Below the pieces are notes generated by a model. The model had not been told where the DNA came from. It ran no database searches and was given only the letters and a program-made list of their open reading frames with translations. The position numbers were made by a program, and so were the translations under genes. From the NCBI RefSeq assembly GCF_033568475.1, contig NC_133121.1, positions 132,774,375-132,838,374 of the forward strand: a DNA stretch of 64,000 nucleotides, in the 5' to 3' direction. Below, one piece after another: positions 1 to 9,923 of the stretch; the stretch's first letter is position 1, and each line of letters begins with the position of its first letter. Source of the DNA: Henckelia pumila. Its lineage: Eukaryota > Streptophyta > Magnoliopsida > Lamiales > Gesneriaceae.

Positions 1-160
1 GCTGGGAAGATTGTTAAATTAAAATTAGTTGTAAATGTCTATAAAACTGATTTGTGGATGGGTTTATTTTGGCATGTAAAGATTAATTATTATGATTTCA
101 TGACTAATTATATATTTTTTACTTATATAAGTATATTTATATTTTTTTAATTTAATAATA

Positions 161-245
161 GACGCGCACGAATAGCTTGCGCTATGCGCTGCGCTATTTA
201 CGCTACGCTATGACAAGACAAATGCTATAGGTCAACGCTACGATT
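161..245. repeat. CGCTA-rich short palindromic patch
   Basis: The motif GCTA/CGCTA and its complement TAGCG recur several times within about 85 bp (for example GCTATGCGCTGCGCTA and CGCTACGCTATG), standing out from the AT-rich surroundings. Similar patches occur in plant transposon debris, but no element ends were found, so only the local repeat is claimed. Confidence 0.4.
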
Positions 246-648
246 TTAAAAGCACTGGTCGGACAAGCTATTCCATGATTTTCTCACCATCTCCAGAATG
301 ATTGATCATCCTTGTGGGTGGTGATTGAGCAATATATTTCACAATTATTGATTAACATTCTCATTTAAGGCATTAGCTGATGGAGTGGAGCGACTAGTTG
401 TGTCACCCTAAATAGCCTAGTCGAATCAAGTTAAGTAATATGTAGTTGCGTGAGTAGGGATCCCACGAGAAGTGTGGACTTTATGTGCGAAAAAATTTAA
501 AACAATAAAAAATAAAATAATCGGGTTTCATAAAATTAAACCCTGAAAAGAAAAAAAAATGAATTCCAACAATAAATTAATTAGCAACCAACCAATATTA
601 AAATTACTTGACAATCAACGAGTACTGACCTTGATTTCGGGCGATTCT

Positions 649-868
649 ACCATTGGAATTTTATAACTCGATCACTGATGCAACAATTCCAATTTATATT
701 TGAATACTCATCATTGAAATTTCAAATCCTATTTTTGCGTTACTATTTGTTAAATAGAACCATTGGAATTTTATAACTCGATCACTGATGCAATAATTCC
801 AATTTATATTTGAATACTCATCATTGGAAATTCAAATCCTATTTTTGCGTTACTATTTGTTAAATAGA
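649..868. repeat. Tandem duplication, 110-bp unit, two copies
   Basis: Units 649-758 and 759-868 both begin ACCATTGGAATTTTATAACT and both end in TTGTTAAATAGAA. Only a few substitutions separate them (such as CAACAATTCC versus CAATAATTCC). This is a direct, head-to-tail, nearly perfect duplication with no coding content. Confidence 0.9.
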
Positions 869-1435
869 AGCACACACTCTAATTAATCCTTATCAATTAA
901 ATAATCTCATGCAAAATTAAAGATATAAGTTATTGTTAGCATTAAAAACTAGCAAGATGAAGAAGCTAAACAATATAGACATAAGCGGTTGCATTTAATC
1001 TAGTCAAATGTTTTGCCTGAGAATTAATAAATTCAAAATTAAAAAATCATTTCTTAATTGTCTCAGAAATTAGAAGGAAATATAATAAATTATGAAAAAC
1101 AAAATAAAAATTGATGCTAAAAAATAAACCAACCAAAACTATGCACACAGATTAAAGCTCACAAGTTATATAATTATTCTAAGGTTTTGTCTTTCTAAAC
1201 CAAGAAAATAAAATTTGGCCAAGTAAGACCATTAGATTTTCAAAGATTTTGTTTTTCCGATGAATGTCAAAGCAAAGAACAAGAAAATAAAACAATAACT
1301 AGCTACCTAAAGGGATAGATATTTTCGTGCAAGACTATAGATACTGGTTTTGGATTCTTCGGGTACATTTTCAGTTAAATTTTTTTTTTTTTGAGTTTTT
1401 CCTTCCCAGCGTCCTCTTTTCCTTCTTTTCCGCTT

Positions 1436-2050
1436 TATCATGTAATTTGGAAGATGCCAATTCCTTCTAAGGTTAAAGTCTTCTCGTGGACTGGTGCATT
1501 TGGTAAACTTCCGACTTCGGAGGTGATGCAGAGAAGGAACCCCTCGTGTTATCTTGGTCCTAGTTGGTGTGTTTAATGGACGCAGGATTTGGAGACTCGG
1601 GATAATGTGCTTTTACATTGTCCTTTTGGCCAGTCACTTTGGAGTAAACCTTGGTAGATTTGAATTTGGTATGGGTTGTGCCAAAATCTATTTGGGATTT
1701 GTTTGATCTGGATCTAGGACGTGTTTTGGTTAGGAGATAGGGGATTTTCTGGAATACGGTACCTCGTTGCATTTGTTGGTCTGTTTGGCTGAGAGAAACA
1801 AGAGGATTTTTGAAGATCTAGAAGACTCGGCGTAGATTGCTGGGACAAGATTAAGCTTAGGGTGCTTTGGTGGCTTCAGTCTTCTTCGGACTTTAAATCT
1901 TTTGCTGTGTCAGGCGCGTATAGGGATTGGAGCATTATTTTGAGTTAGCTATTTGAGTAGTTAGCTTTGGTAATGTGTTGACATCTGGTCCATTGTAATT
2001 ATCTTTCTCTTTTATTATTAATACTATTCGAGTTTCCATTTAAAAAAAAT
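1436..2050 (+). pseudogene. Remnant of a retroelement reverse-transcriptase zinc-binding (zf-RVT) region
   Basis: Translation from about 1440 gives a W-K-x-x-x-P-S-K-V-K-V-F-S-W stretch, then GKLPTSEVMQRRNPSCYL and a nearby W-C. After an in-frame stop, a further segment reads DNVLLHCPFGQSLW. This C-x-x-C / H-C arrangement is typical of the zf-RVT domain at the C-terminus of plant non-LTR (LINE-type) reverse transcriptases. No upstream reverse transcriptase is visible and stops are frequent, so this is a dead 5'-truncated fragment. The AT-rich end near 2040-2050 may be its 3' tail. Confidence 0.7.
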
Positions 2051-2719
2051 TCTTGTAAGGAGTTTTTCCAAAAAATGGAAGTTTTTTTTTTAAGAAACGA
2101 GATTATGTTGTATAAATATAAAAAAGATCAATTAATAATTACAAAAATCATCCGAATAAGTTATCCGCAGATTGAGCCCTCAGAACCCACTAAATATCAA
2201 CAAAGTATCACGCTCCAATCTCTAACTAAATATAGAATCGATAATATAGCAAACTTTCTTAATCCACATAGCCCGCAATTTGATCTTTTCCCAACACACA
2301 TCTCCCGATTCCGCTTTATCTTCAAAAATTGAAAGTCAACAAAAGATTCAAGGAGCCTGTTAATGGATCCTCCTTGTGAGAGGTGTGAGGTGTACAGATT
2401 GTTAGCAATTTCTCATTCTGTCCTGCAAAACTAGTGAATTTTGTTCTTGTCTGAGTAGATTTCAGTCATCTTTTGGTTTGTTCTTTTTAAATTTTGGTGA
2501 AGCCCACCGGCCAGGGTTGTAAAGGTCGAATCTTTGATTTTTATAGCACGTTTCTGGATGTAAGAGAGCTCAAATTTGCTTCTTGGTTTCTCTAATATTG
2601 ATTGGTTGATGATTTGATATGCAATGACTATGTAAAGTAATAACATTTAAAAGTTTTCTGCTGCACCTATTTGCAATTCTAATTCATGTTTTTTCTTGTT
2701 AAAATAGATGCATCATCAG

Positions 2720-2854
2720 GAGTCAAAGGCAAAAGGTATGAAGTTGAGAAGTAGCCTGAAAAAGATGTACATTGAATCAGACGAGGAAACCCCTACAAGG
2801 AGAATTGCTACCCGACGCCAGATGGCAATGGTGTATGATAGCAGCGAGGAAGAT
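2720..2854 (+). pseudogene. Isolated copy of the last exon of VIP4/LEO1
   Basis: Following an acceptor-like CATCAG, the reading frame starts E-S-K-A-K and contains the segments YIESDEETPTRR and MAMVYDSSEED. This matches the C-terminus encoded by the last exon of the intact VIP4 gene in this window (EAKQ..., DIESDEDSPPRK, MKMVYDSDEE at 9924-10055), on the opposite strand. The usual stop codon after the acidic tail is missing and the frame runs on into unrelated sequence. No other VIP4 exon was recognised nearby. It is probably a fragment left by a duplication or carried by a transposon. A short functional exon of an unrecognised gene cannot be excluded. Confidence 0.75.
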
Positions 2855-4861
2855 GTGGTCAGTGTTATATTTATATTAACTGGTCTATACTCTATACCTT
2901 TCAGTTTAAATGCATGTGAGATGAGATTGACATGTTTGGATGGTTTTATCATATATTTGAACGAGCAATAAGCAATGCCTGCATGAGCTGCAGCTATTGG
3001 TAGTTGATGGAAACTGGTTAGGTGTTCTAAATGATATTTTCTAATAAAAAAAGGGGTCCAGTAGCGTCATGAAAGGGACGTCTGTCCACATGTAAAGACG
3101 CCATATTTCCTTGTCCAAGGAAACATTGTTTTGACTTGGGTTGTGTCTGCTTGCATTAGTGTTTTGGTTCCTCATTTGTTATTTTGACTTGTGAAACACA
3201 CAGAAAACTTAATGTTGATGCATTCTTTTTGTCGGGAAGGAAATTCAGGTGTTATTCTTTGGGTATTCTTTAATAATCTCCATTGTTGGTGTATAGACAG
3301 TTGAGAGTCACCCCTAAATTGAAAAAAACATGCACCTAAACACGTACTCTGTTATATAGGATCTGATTTGTCAAGATATGATAAGTATCAAATTCCAAAG
3401 AATTTTCCCTGCATTTGTCCTCTGCCTTTACTAGATGTCTTTAACAATCATCCTGTTTAAAGTGCACGCATACTGTGTATGTGAAATTGTGGAGCCCTAA
3501 ACCTGCAAGGCTTCCTCTGGGTAGAAAGTAACTATTCTGATCCATGCATGTCACCAAAGGGGTTGCAACTTGCAAGATTAGAAAGCTTCAGATGGCCATC
3601 CCAGTTCGTCATATAAACCATCTAAATGTACAGTTTAAAAATTTAAGGAATCAGGGGATTGCACCTAACAAGAGTATTTGTTTTATTTATGTGACATAGG
3701 TAATCTTAATTCTTATGGAAATAGTTACTTCTATTCATGTCTGTATGCCATCATCAATAACTGCCGTCGGTTTGATAATTTGGCCTTGTCAGTTGTCACA
3801 TTCATGAGGTAAACTATTCCACTTTGTGGATCCTTGGTCATCTCTCTGTTTTCTTCACTTCTGGAAATTTCCTCTTGCGTTGTACTGCTCATTTAACAGG
3901 TGCATTTTTCAATAGTCCAACTACTACATAGCAACTTGTTGATAATAGTGCAAAGAGGAATGTTGCCTGAATACCTGGTTGTCCATTGCTAGTTGAATCT
4001 GTCATATTTTTCCTTGCAATTACTTGACTCTGGACTATTAACAGGATTGAAGGATTCAAGATTGAACCAAAATGTGCTCAACATCTCCTTTCGGTCTGAA
4101 GAGCAGGCATGAAGTTGGTCCCATGAGGGATTTCTATTTTATGTCATTTTATTATATATTCGAGACATTATTGTGTCAACAATCGTCTTTGCATTTGTGA
4201 ATGTTTGGTGGCGGTGTATTTTGCTTTCGGTGTTCTAGGATGAGAGTCATGAATCGTTTTGTTTGTACTGGTGTGGGTATCGATGTCATATGCTGGGATT
4301 CTCTTTAAGAGCCCGGTAAAGAATTGTTGTGAACTTTTGTTCTGGAAAATTTCATTTCTTATAATATCTCGTGATATATCTGTTCATCAGCAAACTAGTC
4401 GTGACGTTTTCCAATTACTTTTTCCGTCATGCATGTGACTTTCAAAATGATGAGTTATATATTTTTGGGCATAGGGTGCAAGAGCAGATGGAATCGGTCA
4501 TTCGTTTTTGGACTATTTGCAAACTTCTTCTTCTTGTTGTTGTTGTTAATAGGTTGAGGAATTCCTATCTAAAGTCCACACAAGTGGAAGAGTCCGTGTG
4601 ATTTGAACTCGGTAATTCATACGTCTTAGGACCTCATTCTTGTGACTAAACCAAAGTGATTTTTAGCATTTCTAAATTTTATTGGTCTTGAGACATCACC
4701 CTTGTCGCTAAACCAAGATATCTTTATCATTTTCAAATTCCATTTGCAATTTGAAAGATGAACTATTTTATCTCGAATTTATTTCATATCGTGTTGAAGA
4801 TCAAATGTTTTGGCTTGATTGGTTTGAGTTAAACAAGGACTCTATCAAGCACATATATAAG
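2855..4861. other. Gene-free stretch, possibly transcribed
   Basis: Base composition is less AT-extreme than the transposon regions, and short exon-like pieces occur (for example after TTAACAG at about 4044), but no conserved protein segment was recognised. Near 4600-4740 a motif with CTTGTGACTAAACCAA recurs in slightly changed form (CTTGTCGCTAAACCAA), a small local duplication. Everything else in the stretch is unassigned. Confidence 0.4.
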
Positions 4862-5405
4862 GTTAGGTCATCTTCAACCACAAACATCATTTTGGTGCAA
4901 GTTTTGCACTAAAATAGTGTAACTTCTGTACCAAACGCAACATCTATCTTCATCTCATTCACACTAAATCTTGCACCAAAAAAAATATTCTTGTAATATT
5001 CATTTTAGTGTACATATATTAATTATTATTATTATTCAATATATTTATACAAATTATAAAATTAAGATTTATATTAAAAATATATTTTATCCTTAATTAT
5101 TTAGTAATTATTTAAAAATAAATTAAATCAATAATAAAATATTTATTCATTAAATTAAATAATTATAAACTAATTTTTTTTCTAATATTCAGTTATTAAA
5201 ATAATACAAAAAATATTTAATTAATAATTATATTTATAAAAAAACAAATAAAAGCTATTAAAAAAAATAAAAGTATAGCACCAAATTTGCTGCAACAATT
5301 GGGGGCGCCATTTTGGCGCAGGGTTTGGCACCCCCCATTGGAGAGCTCCAGCTGCGCTAAAATGGTGCAAAGTATCATTTTAGGGCAATGTTAGGGTCGC
5401 TCTTA
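4862..5405. repeat. MITE-like palindromic repeat
   Basis: The left edge (TCTTCAACCACAAACATCATTTTGG) and the complement of the right edge (GAGCGACCCTAACATTGCCC followed by TAAAATGATACTTTGCACCA) share an imperfect inverted pattern around TGGTGCAA / TTGCACCA. The middle is extremely AT-rich, and GGCGCCATTTTGGCGC lies near the right end. No clean target duplication was found, so the class is unknown. Confidence 0.4.
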
Positions 5406-5806
5406 GTATCTTTACACTACATCTAAGAGTTCAATTTTACTTTGGTTATGTTGGGTCCATGTATTTTTATGGACTTCACATGTCCAAATCAATTTTGGAT
5501 CATTGAATCAACATTATGATACTACTATTTTACTAGCATAAACTCAACCATGGTAATCTTTGTCACCTCTTTCTAGCTGTTAGAAGATTTCGTGATATCT
5601 TTAAAATGGTTGAGTTCATGCTAATAAAACGTGTGGTTAAAAATCTATCCATCCAAACATAGTTTAAAAATAAAATCTGATAAGTGAAATGACAGCTGAC
5701 AGATCCAAAAAGTTTGGTCTCATGTCGCCTATCGGAAACATGCAATTTGTGATCCAACCAAACCAATTGACCGAATCAAGTCAACTATCGGGAACGAGAA
5801 AAAAAA

Positions 5807-5828
5807 AATAGATAGATAGATAGATAGA
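5807..5828. repeat. (GATA)n microsatellite
   Basis: About five and a half uninterrupted ATAG/GATA units follow a short A run. It lies just outside the target duplication of the Mutator-like element that starts at 5844. Confidence 0.9.
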
Positions 5829-5843
5829 ACAAAATAAAATGAA

Positions 5844-8199
5844 GGGTTAATTGTATATGTTTACTTCTCCTGAGGTTTATAACAATTACAAATATCTCCA
5901 AATAAATGTAAAAATAACAATTATTTCTTTGACGTTTGTACGTCTAACATATTACCTCTTTTATTAAAAAATTAATTTAAAAAAATAGTTCACATTTTTT
6001 TTACAACATTCCAAATTTACCCTTCATCAATACTACTATTTACTTATATAATTATAGTTTTTAGTGTTTTGATCATTATTTTCTCAAGAAATTTTCGTTT
6101 TTAGATTAAAATGAAATTCTATGTAGCGACCCGCACTGTGATCACCTACTAATCAAAAACTTAAGTATGCAATTAAACTGTAGTAAACATAATCAGAGTA
6201 ACTGCGGAAACAATTCAAATTACTAAATCGGTAAATAAACCCAAAATAATACAACCCAATCGAATTAACTTTATTACAAATGAAATAAAACCTAGTGACT
6301 AACACTGCAATCATGCTTTGGTCATCACCTAATCTCCAAATCCCCGAGAGAACTACCTGCAACTACCCCGTCGAATGGGATGTCCAAAAAACACAAAACA
6401 TGGGCATGAGCGAACTACGCTCAACACGAGAGTATGAGTATACAAATACTATATGAGCATGAATGCAAGTGTACTGGTTACCAAGACTCAAGGTCAAGAA
6501 TTTCTGGTCAAGAACAGACTCGGGCCCTAGGTATGTAGCACTCTGTGCCGTCTCACCAGGAGGTGGCTCACATACCCAACGGTGGATATATGTGACTTGA
6601 TCACGAATCTACGTTGCCTAACCATTCACTTACAGGATAGGGTAAGAACCCTACTGCATGATATTACAAGGGTACAAGCTCAAGATGATCATGCATGGAG
6701 CATAATAACATGACATAATATATGTAGATAAAATCACGTCATATAAATAATGCAACACATAATACATGCATACTCAGTCAGGGTATTTCGAACAGTACTT
6801 TCGTACCTTAACAAATATCCTAGATGTTCCAGCATCTACATTTCATCACTACAGCCCAAGATAATCATGCATTACTCATAATGCTCTAAAAGCTTTAACT
6901 TAAGCTATTAAATACTCTCAAACTATTTATAAGATTTTGGGAATACCTTCATTTGTCGTCAGCCCATTGATATCGATTGCCCCAGAACTTGGGTACAACT
7001 CCGCTATGACTTCCGGATGTCACGCCAAGACCCCGCCCCACGCCTAGTAAGGCTGGAAACCCCTAAAATGGCCTAAGAAACGAGAGGAGTTGTGATTTTG
7101 GTGCAATAATCTGAAGTTCAGACCCCATATTTATAGACGAAGATCGAAAGCTCCGAACTCCCGATCGGAAGTTCCGATCTCATGCATGCAGCTACGTGTT
7201 CAATTGTCGATGACACGTCAAAAAGCACATGGCCTAACTAAGATCGGAAGCTCCGATCGCACTTTGGACGTTCCGAACGTGTCGTAGCTTTCGAACTTCT
7301 TCACTGGTTCTGATCTCTACGGACCATCCGATCCCCATAGGGCTTGAGTTCGGACCTTCCGAAACACCCGAGCCCAAATAAGCCCATTAACCATTTTTAG
7401 ACATTCGGGATCCGATTTCTTGGTCTGTTTGATATAATTAAAATCTTTTAATCATGTTTTAATAATTATAAACATGTTTAAATAACCAAATTAATCTTGT
7501 AAAATGGGATCGGAATACTACATTTTAATATTTAAAAAAATAATTAAATATTACACTTTAATTACTTATATTGTTATGTTAGTTTCAATTAAATTGTATG
7601 TACAATATTTTCAGAAAATTATATACATATGTAATCAAATTAAACAATAAAAAACCATTTCGTACTTTAAAATAAAAATAAAATAAAAAAATTTCCAGAA
7701 TAAAACTAATTATGATGCAATCTGATTTGATGAATATTATAATTATATTTGAAATAAATACGATCAAATTTTATATGTAATCAAATTCAAATGTAAAAAA
7801 AAAAACTTTTGACAAAAAATAATAAAAAATAATTATATTTTAAAATTTAATAAAAGAACATTGTACGAATACAAATAATTAAGATGACTATTTTTCGAAT
7901 TTTTTTTTACAAAAATATTAAAAATTACAATTTGTATGAGTAATATTAATTAAAGGAATATTATGAAAAACATTAAAAAAAACTATAATTTATATAAATA
8001 TTAATAAAGGGCAAATTGGAATATTGTAGAAATTTTTATATTATAAAATTTATTTTTATTAATTTTTTAAATGGAGGGGTAATATGTAAGATAAATAAAA
8101 ATGTTAGAGGAGGTAGTTATTTTTACATTTATTACTTATTAGAGGGTATTTGTAGTTGTGACTTGTGAGAAAGCTAAGGGATGTAAACGTAATTAACCC
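5844..8199. mobile_element. Non-autonomous Mutator-like element with long terminal inverted repeats, split by a solo LTR
   Basis: The ends read GGGTTAATT...AATTAACCC and are flanked by a perfect 9-bp direct repeat TAAAATGAA at 5835-5843 and 8200-8208. The inverted arms match for roughly 250 bp: the left arm motifs AATGTAAAAATAAC and ACAACATTCCAAATTTACCC recur in the complement of the right arm. A 9-bp target duplication with long inverted repeats is the hallmark of MULEs. No transposase frame is present. Without the 1401-bp LTR inserted at 6122-7522 the element is about 955 bp, a foldback-type non-autonomous MULE. Confidence 0.88.
6122..7522. mobile_element. Probable solo LTR of a Ty3/gypsy retrotransposon
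   Basis: The segment starts TGTAGCGACCC and ends GGAATACTACA, giving the TG...CA ends of an LTR inside a 5-bp inverted repeat TGTAG/CTACA. The flanks are TTCTA and TTTTA, a 5-bp target duplication with one mismatch. There is no internal retroelement domain, primer-binding site or second LTR. It is less AT-rich than the surrounding MULE arms and contains several GATCGGAAGCTCCGAT-like motifs. The gypsy assignment rests on general LTR appearance only. The original strand is probably minus. Confidence 0.7.
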
Positions 8200-8221
8200 T
8201 AAAATGAACCACACTTACGAG

Positions 8222-8697
8222 TAGGGGTGGGCAATCGGATCGGGTAGTTCGGGTCCCGACCCGACCCGAACCCGATCGGATACGAAAATCGGGTTGTTCG
8301 GTTTTTTAATCGGGTTCGGGTAGTAACCGAACCCGACTATTATTAAGTCGGTTCGGTTTCGGGTAGCAAACTGCTACCCGAATTACCCGATCGGGTATCC
8401 GACTATCCGATTTTTATTACTTTATTTAAAAATATAAAAATTAATTGGGCTATTGGTTTGGACTTTTATTATGAGGCCCATTATTTTAGTACAAAATATG
8501 CATGATTTTGTGAATGAGGGAAGGGACTGTGTCCTTATTCTTTCATGAGAGAAAGTTTGTATTTATTTTGATTATTTTTATTTTTTAAAAATTAATTTTT
8601 TTGTTTTTTTTAAAAAACTAGGTTACCCGAACCCGAACCCGACCCGAACCCGACTTAATCGGTTACCCGAAGAGTCGGGTACCCGATGTTATCGTAA
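8222..8697. mobile_element. hAT-type MITE rich in CGGGT/ACCCG, right terminus lost
   Basis: The left end TAGGGGTGGGCAATCGG is preceded by CTTACGAG (8214-8221), and GTTACGAG (8698-8705) follows the right edge: 7 of 8 bases of a target duplication match. Arrays of GGGTTCGGGT and their complement CCCGAACCCG lie near the two ends with an AT-rich centre. The expected right terminal repeat (CACCCCTA) is absent, so the right end has decayed or been deleted. It belongs to the same broad type as the elements at 24930 and 26822. Confidence 0.7.
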
Positions 8698-9923
8698 GTT
8701 ACGAGAGAAGCTCTCTTTTACGCATGTCATTATCGAGTTAAAAGCGATTATCTTGGTTCTGTTCATTCAATCAGTTAAGATCTTTTGTTCAATTGATTTT
8801 TCCGAAAAACATATTAAATATTTCGATTTTTTTTTAATATTAACCTCTGCTGGGTGACATGGGATTAGAAACGAAATTCTAAACCATGACTGAATTTCCA
8901 ATTCAAAGTACTTCGCATCGATTTATCTCACCATATGTAACACAACACATCTCTGTATTCATCAGCCATTGACTACAGATTCAACGAGCAATCAATAAGG
9001 TAGTATTTGTGATTACTTTTAGAAATCATTTTTCAGCAGACTGAAATTGCAAAACACGTCCACCACAACATGATATCCAAATTAAGATTATAAAGACATA
9101 ATTTGGCGACATGATCCAGGAAGCTAATATTTTGTTCAGATCCAAATCATATTACATAATGTTTATCAAAGAGAACTCGTAAAATGATAAACTGTTAATT
9201 ATGCCGCCGTATCCAGCTAGACAAATCATTTACAAATAAATACCCCAACTAGAAGCAAAATTTGAAGAAACTTGATAATAACCGATATTCATCAACGCGT
9301 ACATGGATGGTGGTATAGAAAATTGCCACACCATTTTCGATGCGACAATTGAGGACTAGTCTCTATCTGCAGCAGAATGAAAATTTTGGACCATGAAAAG
9401 GCAAGTAAATAAGGAAATAAAAGGGAAAAAGGTGTTTTCCACGTCGAAAAAAAGGGAAAAGGGTAAAACAACAATTGAAGTTCAGAATTAATCCACTCTT
9501 AATTTAGAAAATTTAGAAGGTAACATCTGTTGAAAGTGTTTATAACATCTATAACTACCAGTGTCCAGTTTAACTTCTAATTTCGTGGTGTTTATATCAG
9601 GCACATTAATACTTTCTGCGTTAAGCATCTCCAACCAAACCAGCATCATCAATTATGCGTTCATGCATATGTAAGTGTTTTGAGAGTGAATTTTTCTCAT
9701 GCAAGTATATGTTGCACTGTATATATTTTCTGCAGCATTCATAAATAGTTATGTGTCGTAATGAGTACAATTAAATCTAATCAGCAGGCCCCCGCAACTC
9801 TAAGAAACGGGACAGATAACATCTCAGTGTTGAACTAAAGAAAGCCTTTTCAAAATAGTAAGACCACATCTGGCAGAAAAAACTTACTTTGTTGTCTTTT
9901 CTCGCAGAGCTTCAAGTCATGTA
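8698..9923. other. Intergenic DNA and VIP4 3' untranslated region
   Basis: No coding exon was recognised. The part next to 9924 is the expected 3' untranslated region of the minus-strand VIP4 gene. The rest is AT-rich and unassigned. Confidence 0.5.

Larger units (their letters stand above)
1..1390. other. Gene-free AT-rich region
   Basis: No coding exon can be supported here. The stretch is AT-rich with many short A and T runs. It holds a CGCTA-rich patch near 161-245 and a 110-bp tandem duplication at 649-868, listed separately. It looks like old intergenic or retroelement-derived DNA, but no transposon ends were found. Confidence 0.6.

Noticed and set aside
4590-4740. GATTTGAACTCGG-type motif considered as part of a tRNA
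   Set aside because: No acceptor stem, D arm or anticodon arm could be built around it.
6153-6362. 69-codon minus-strand frame
   Set aside because: It is inside the solo LTR and shows no domain.
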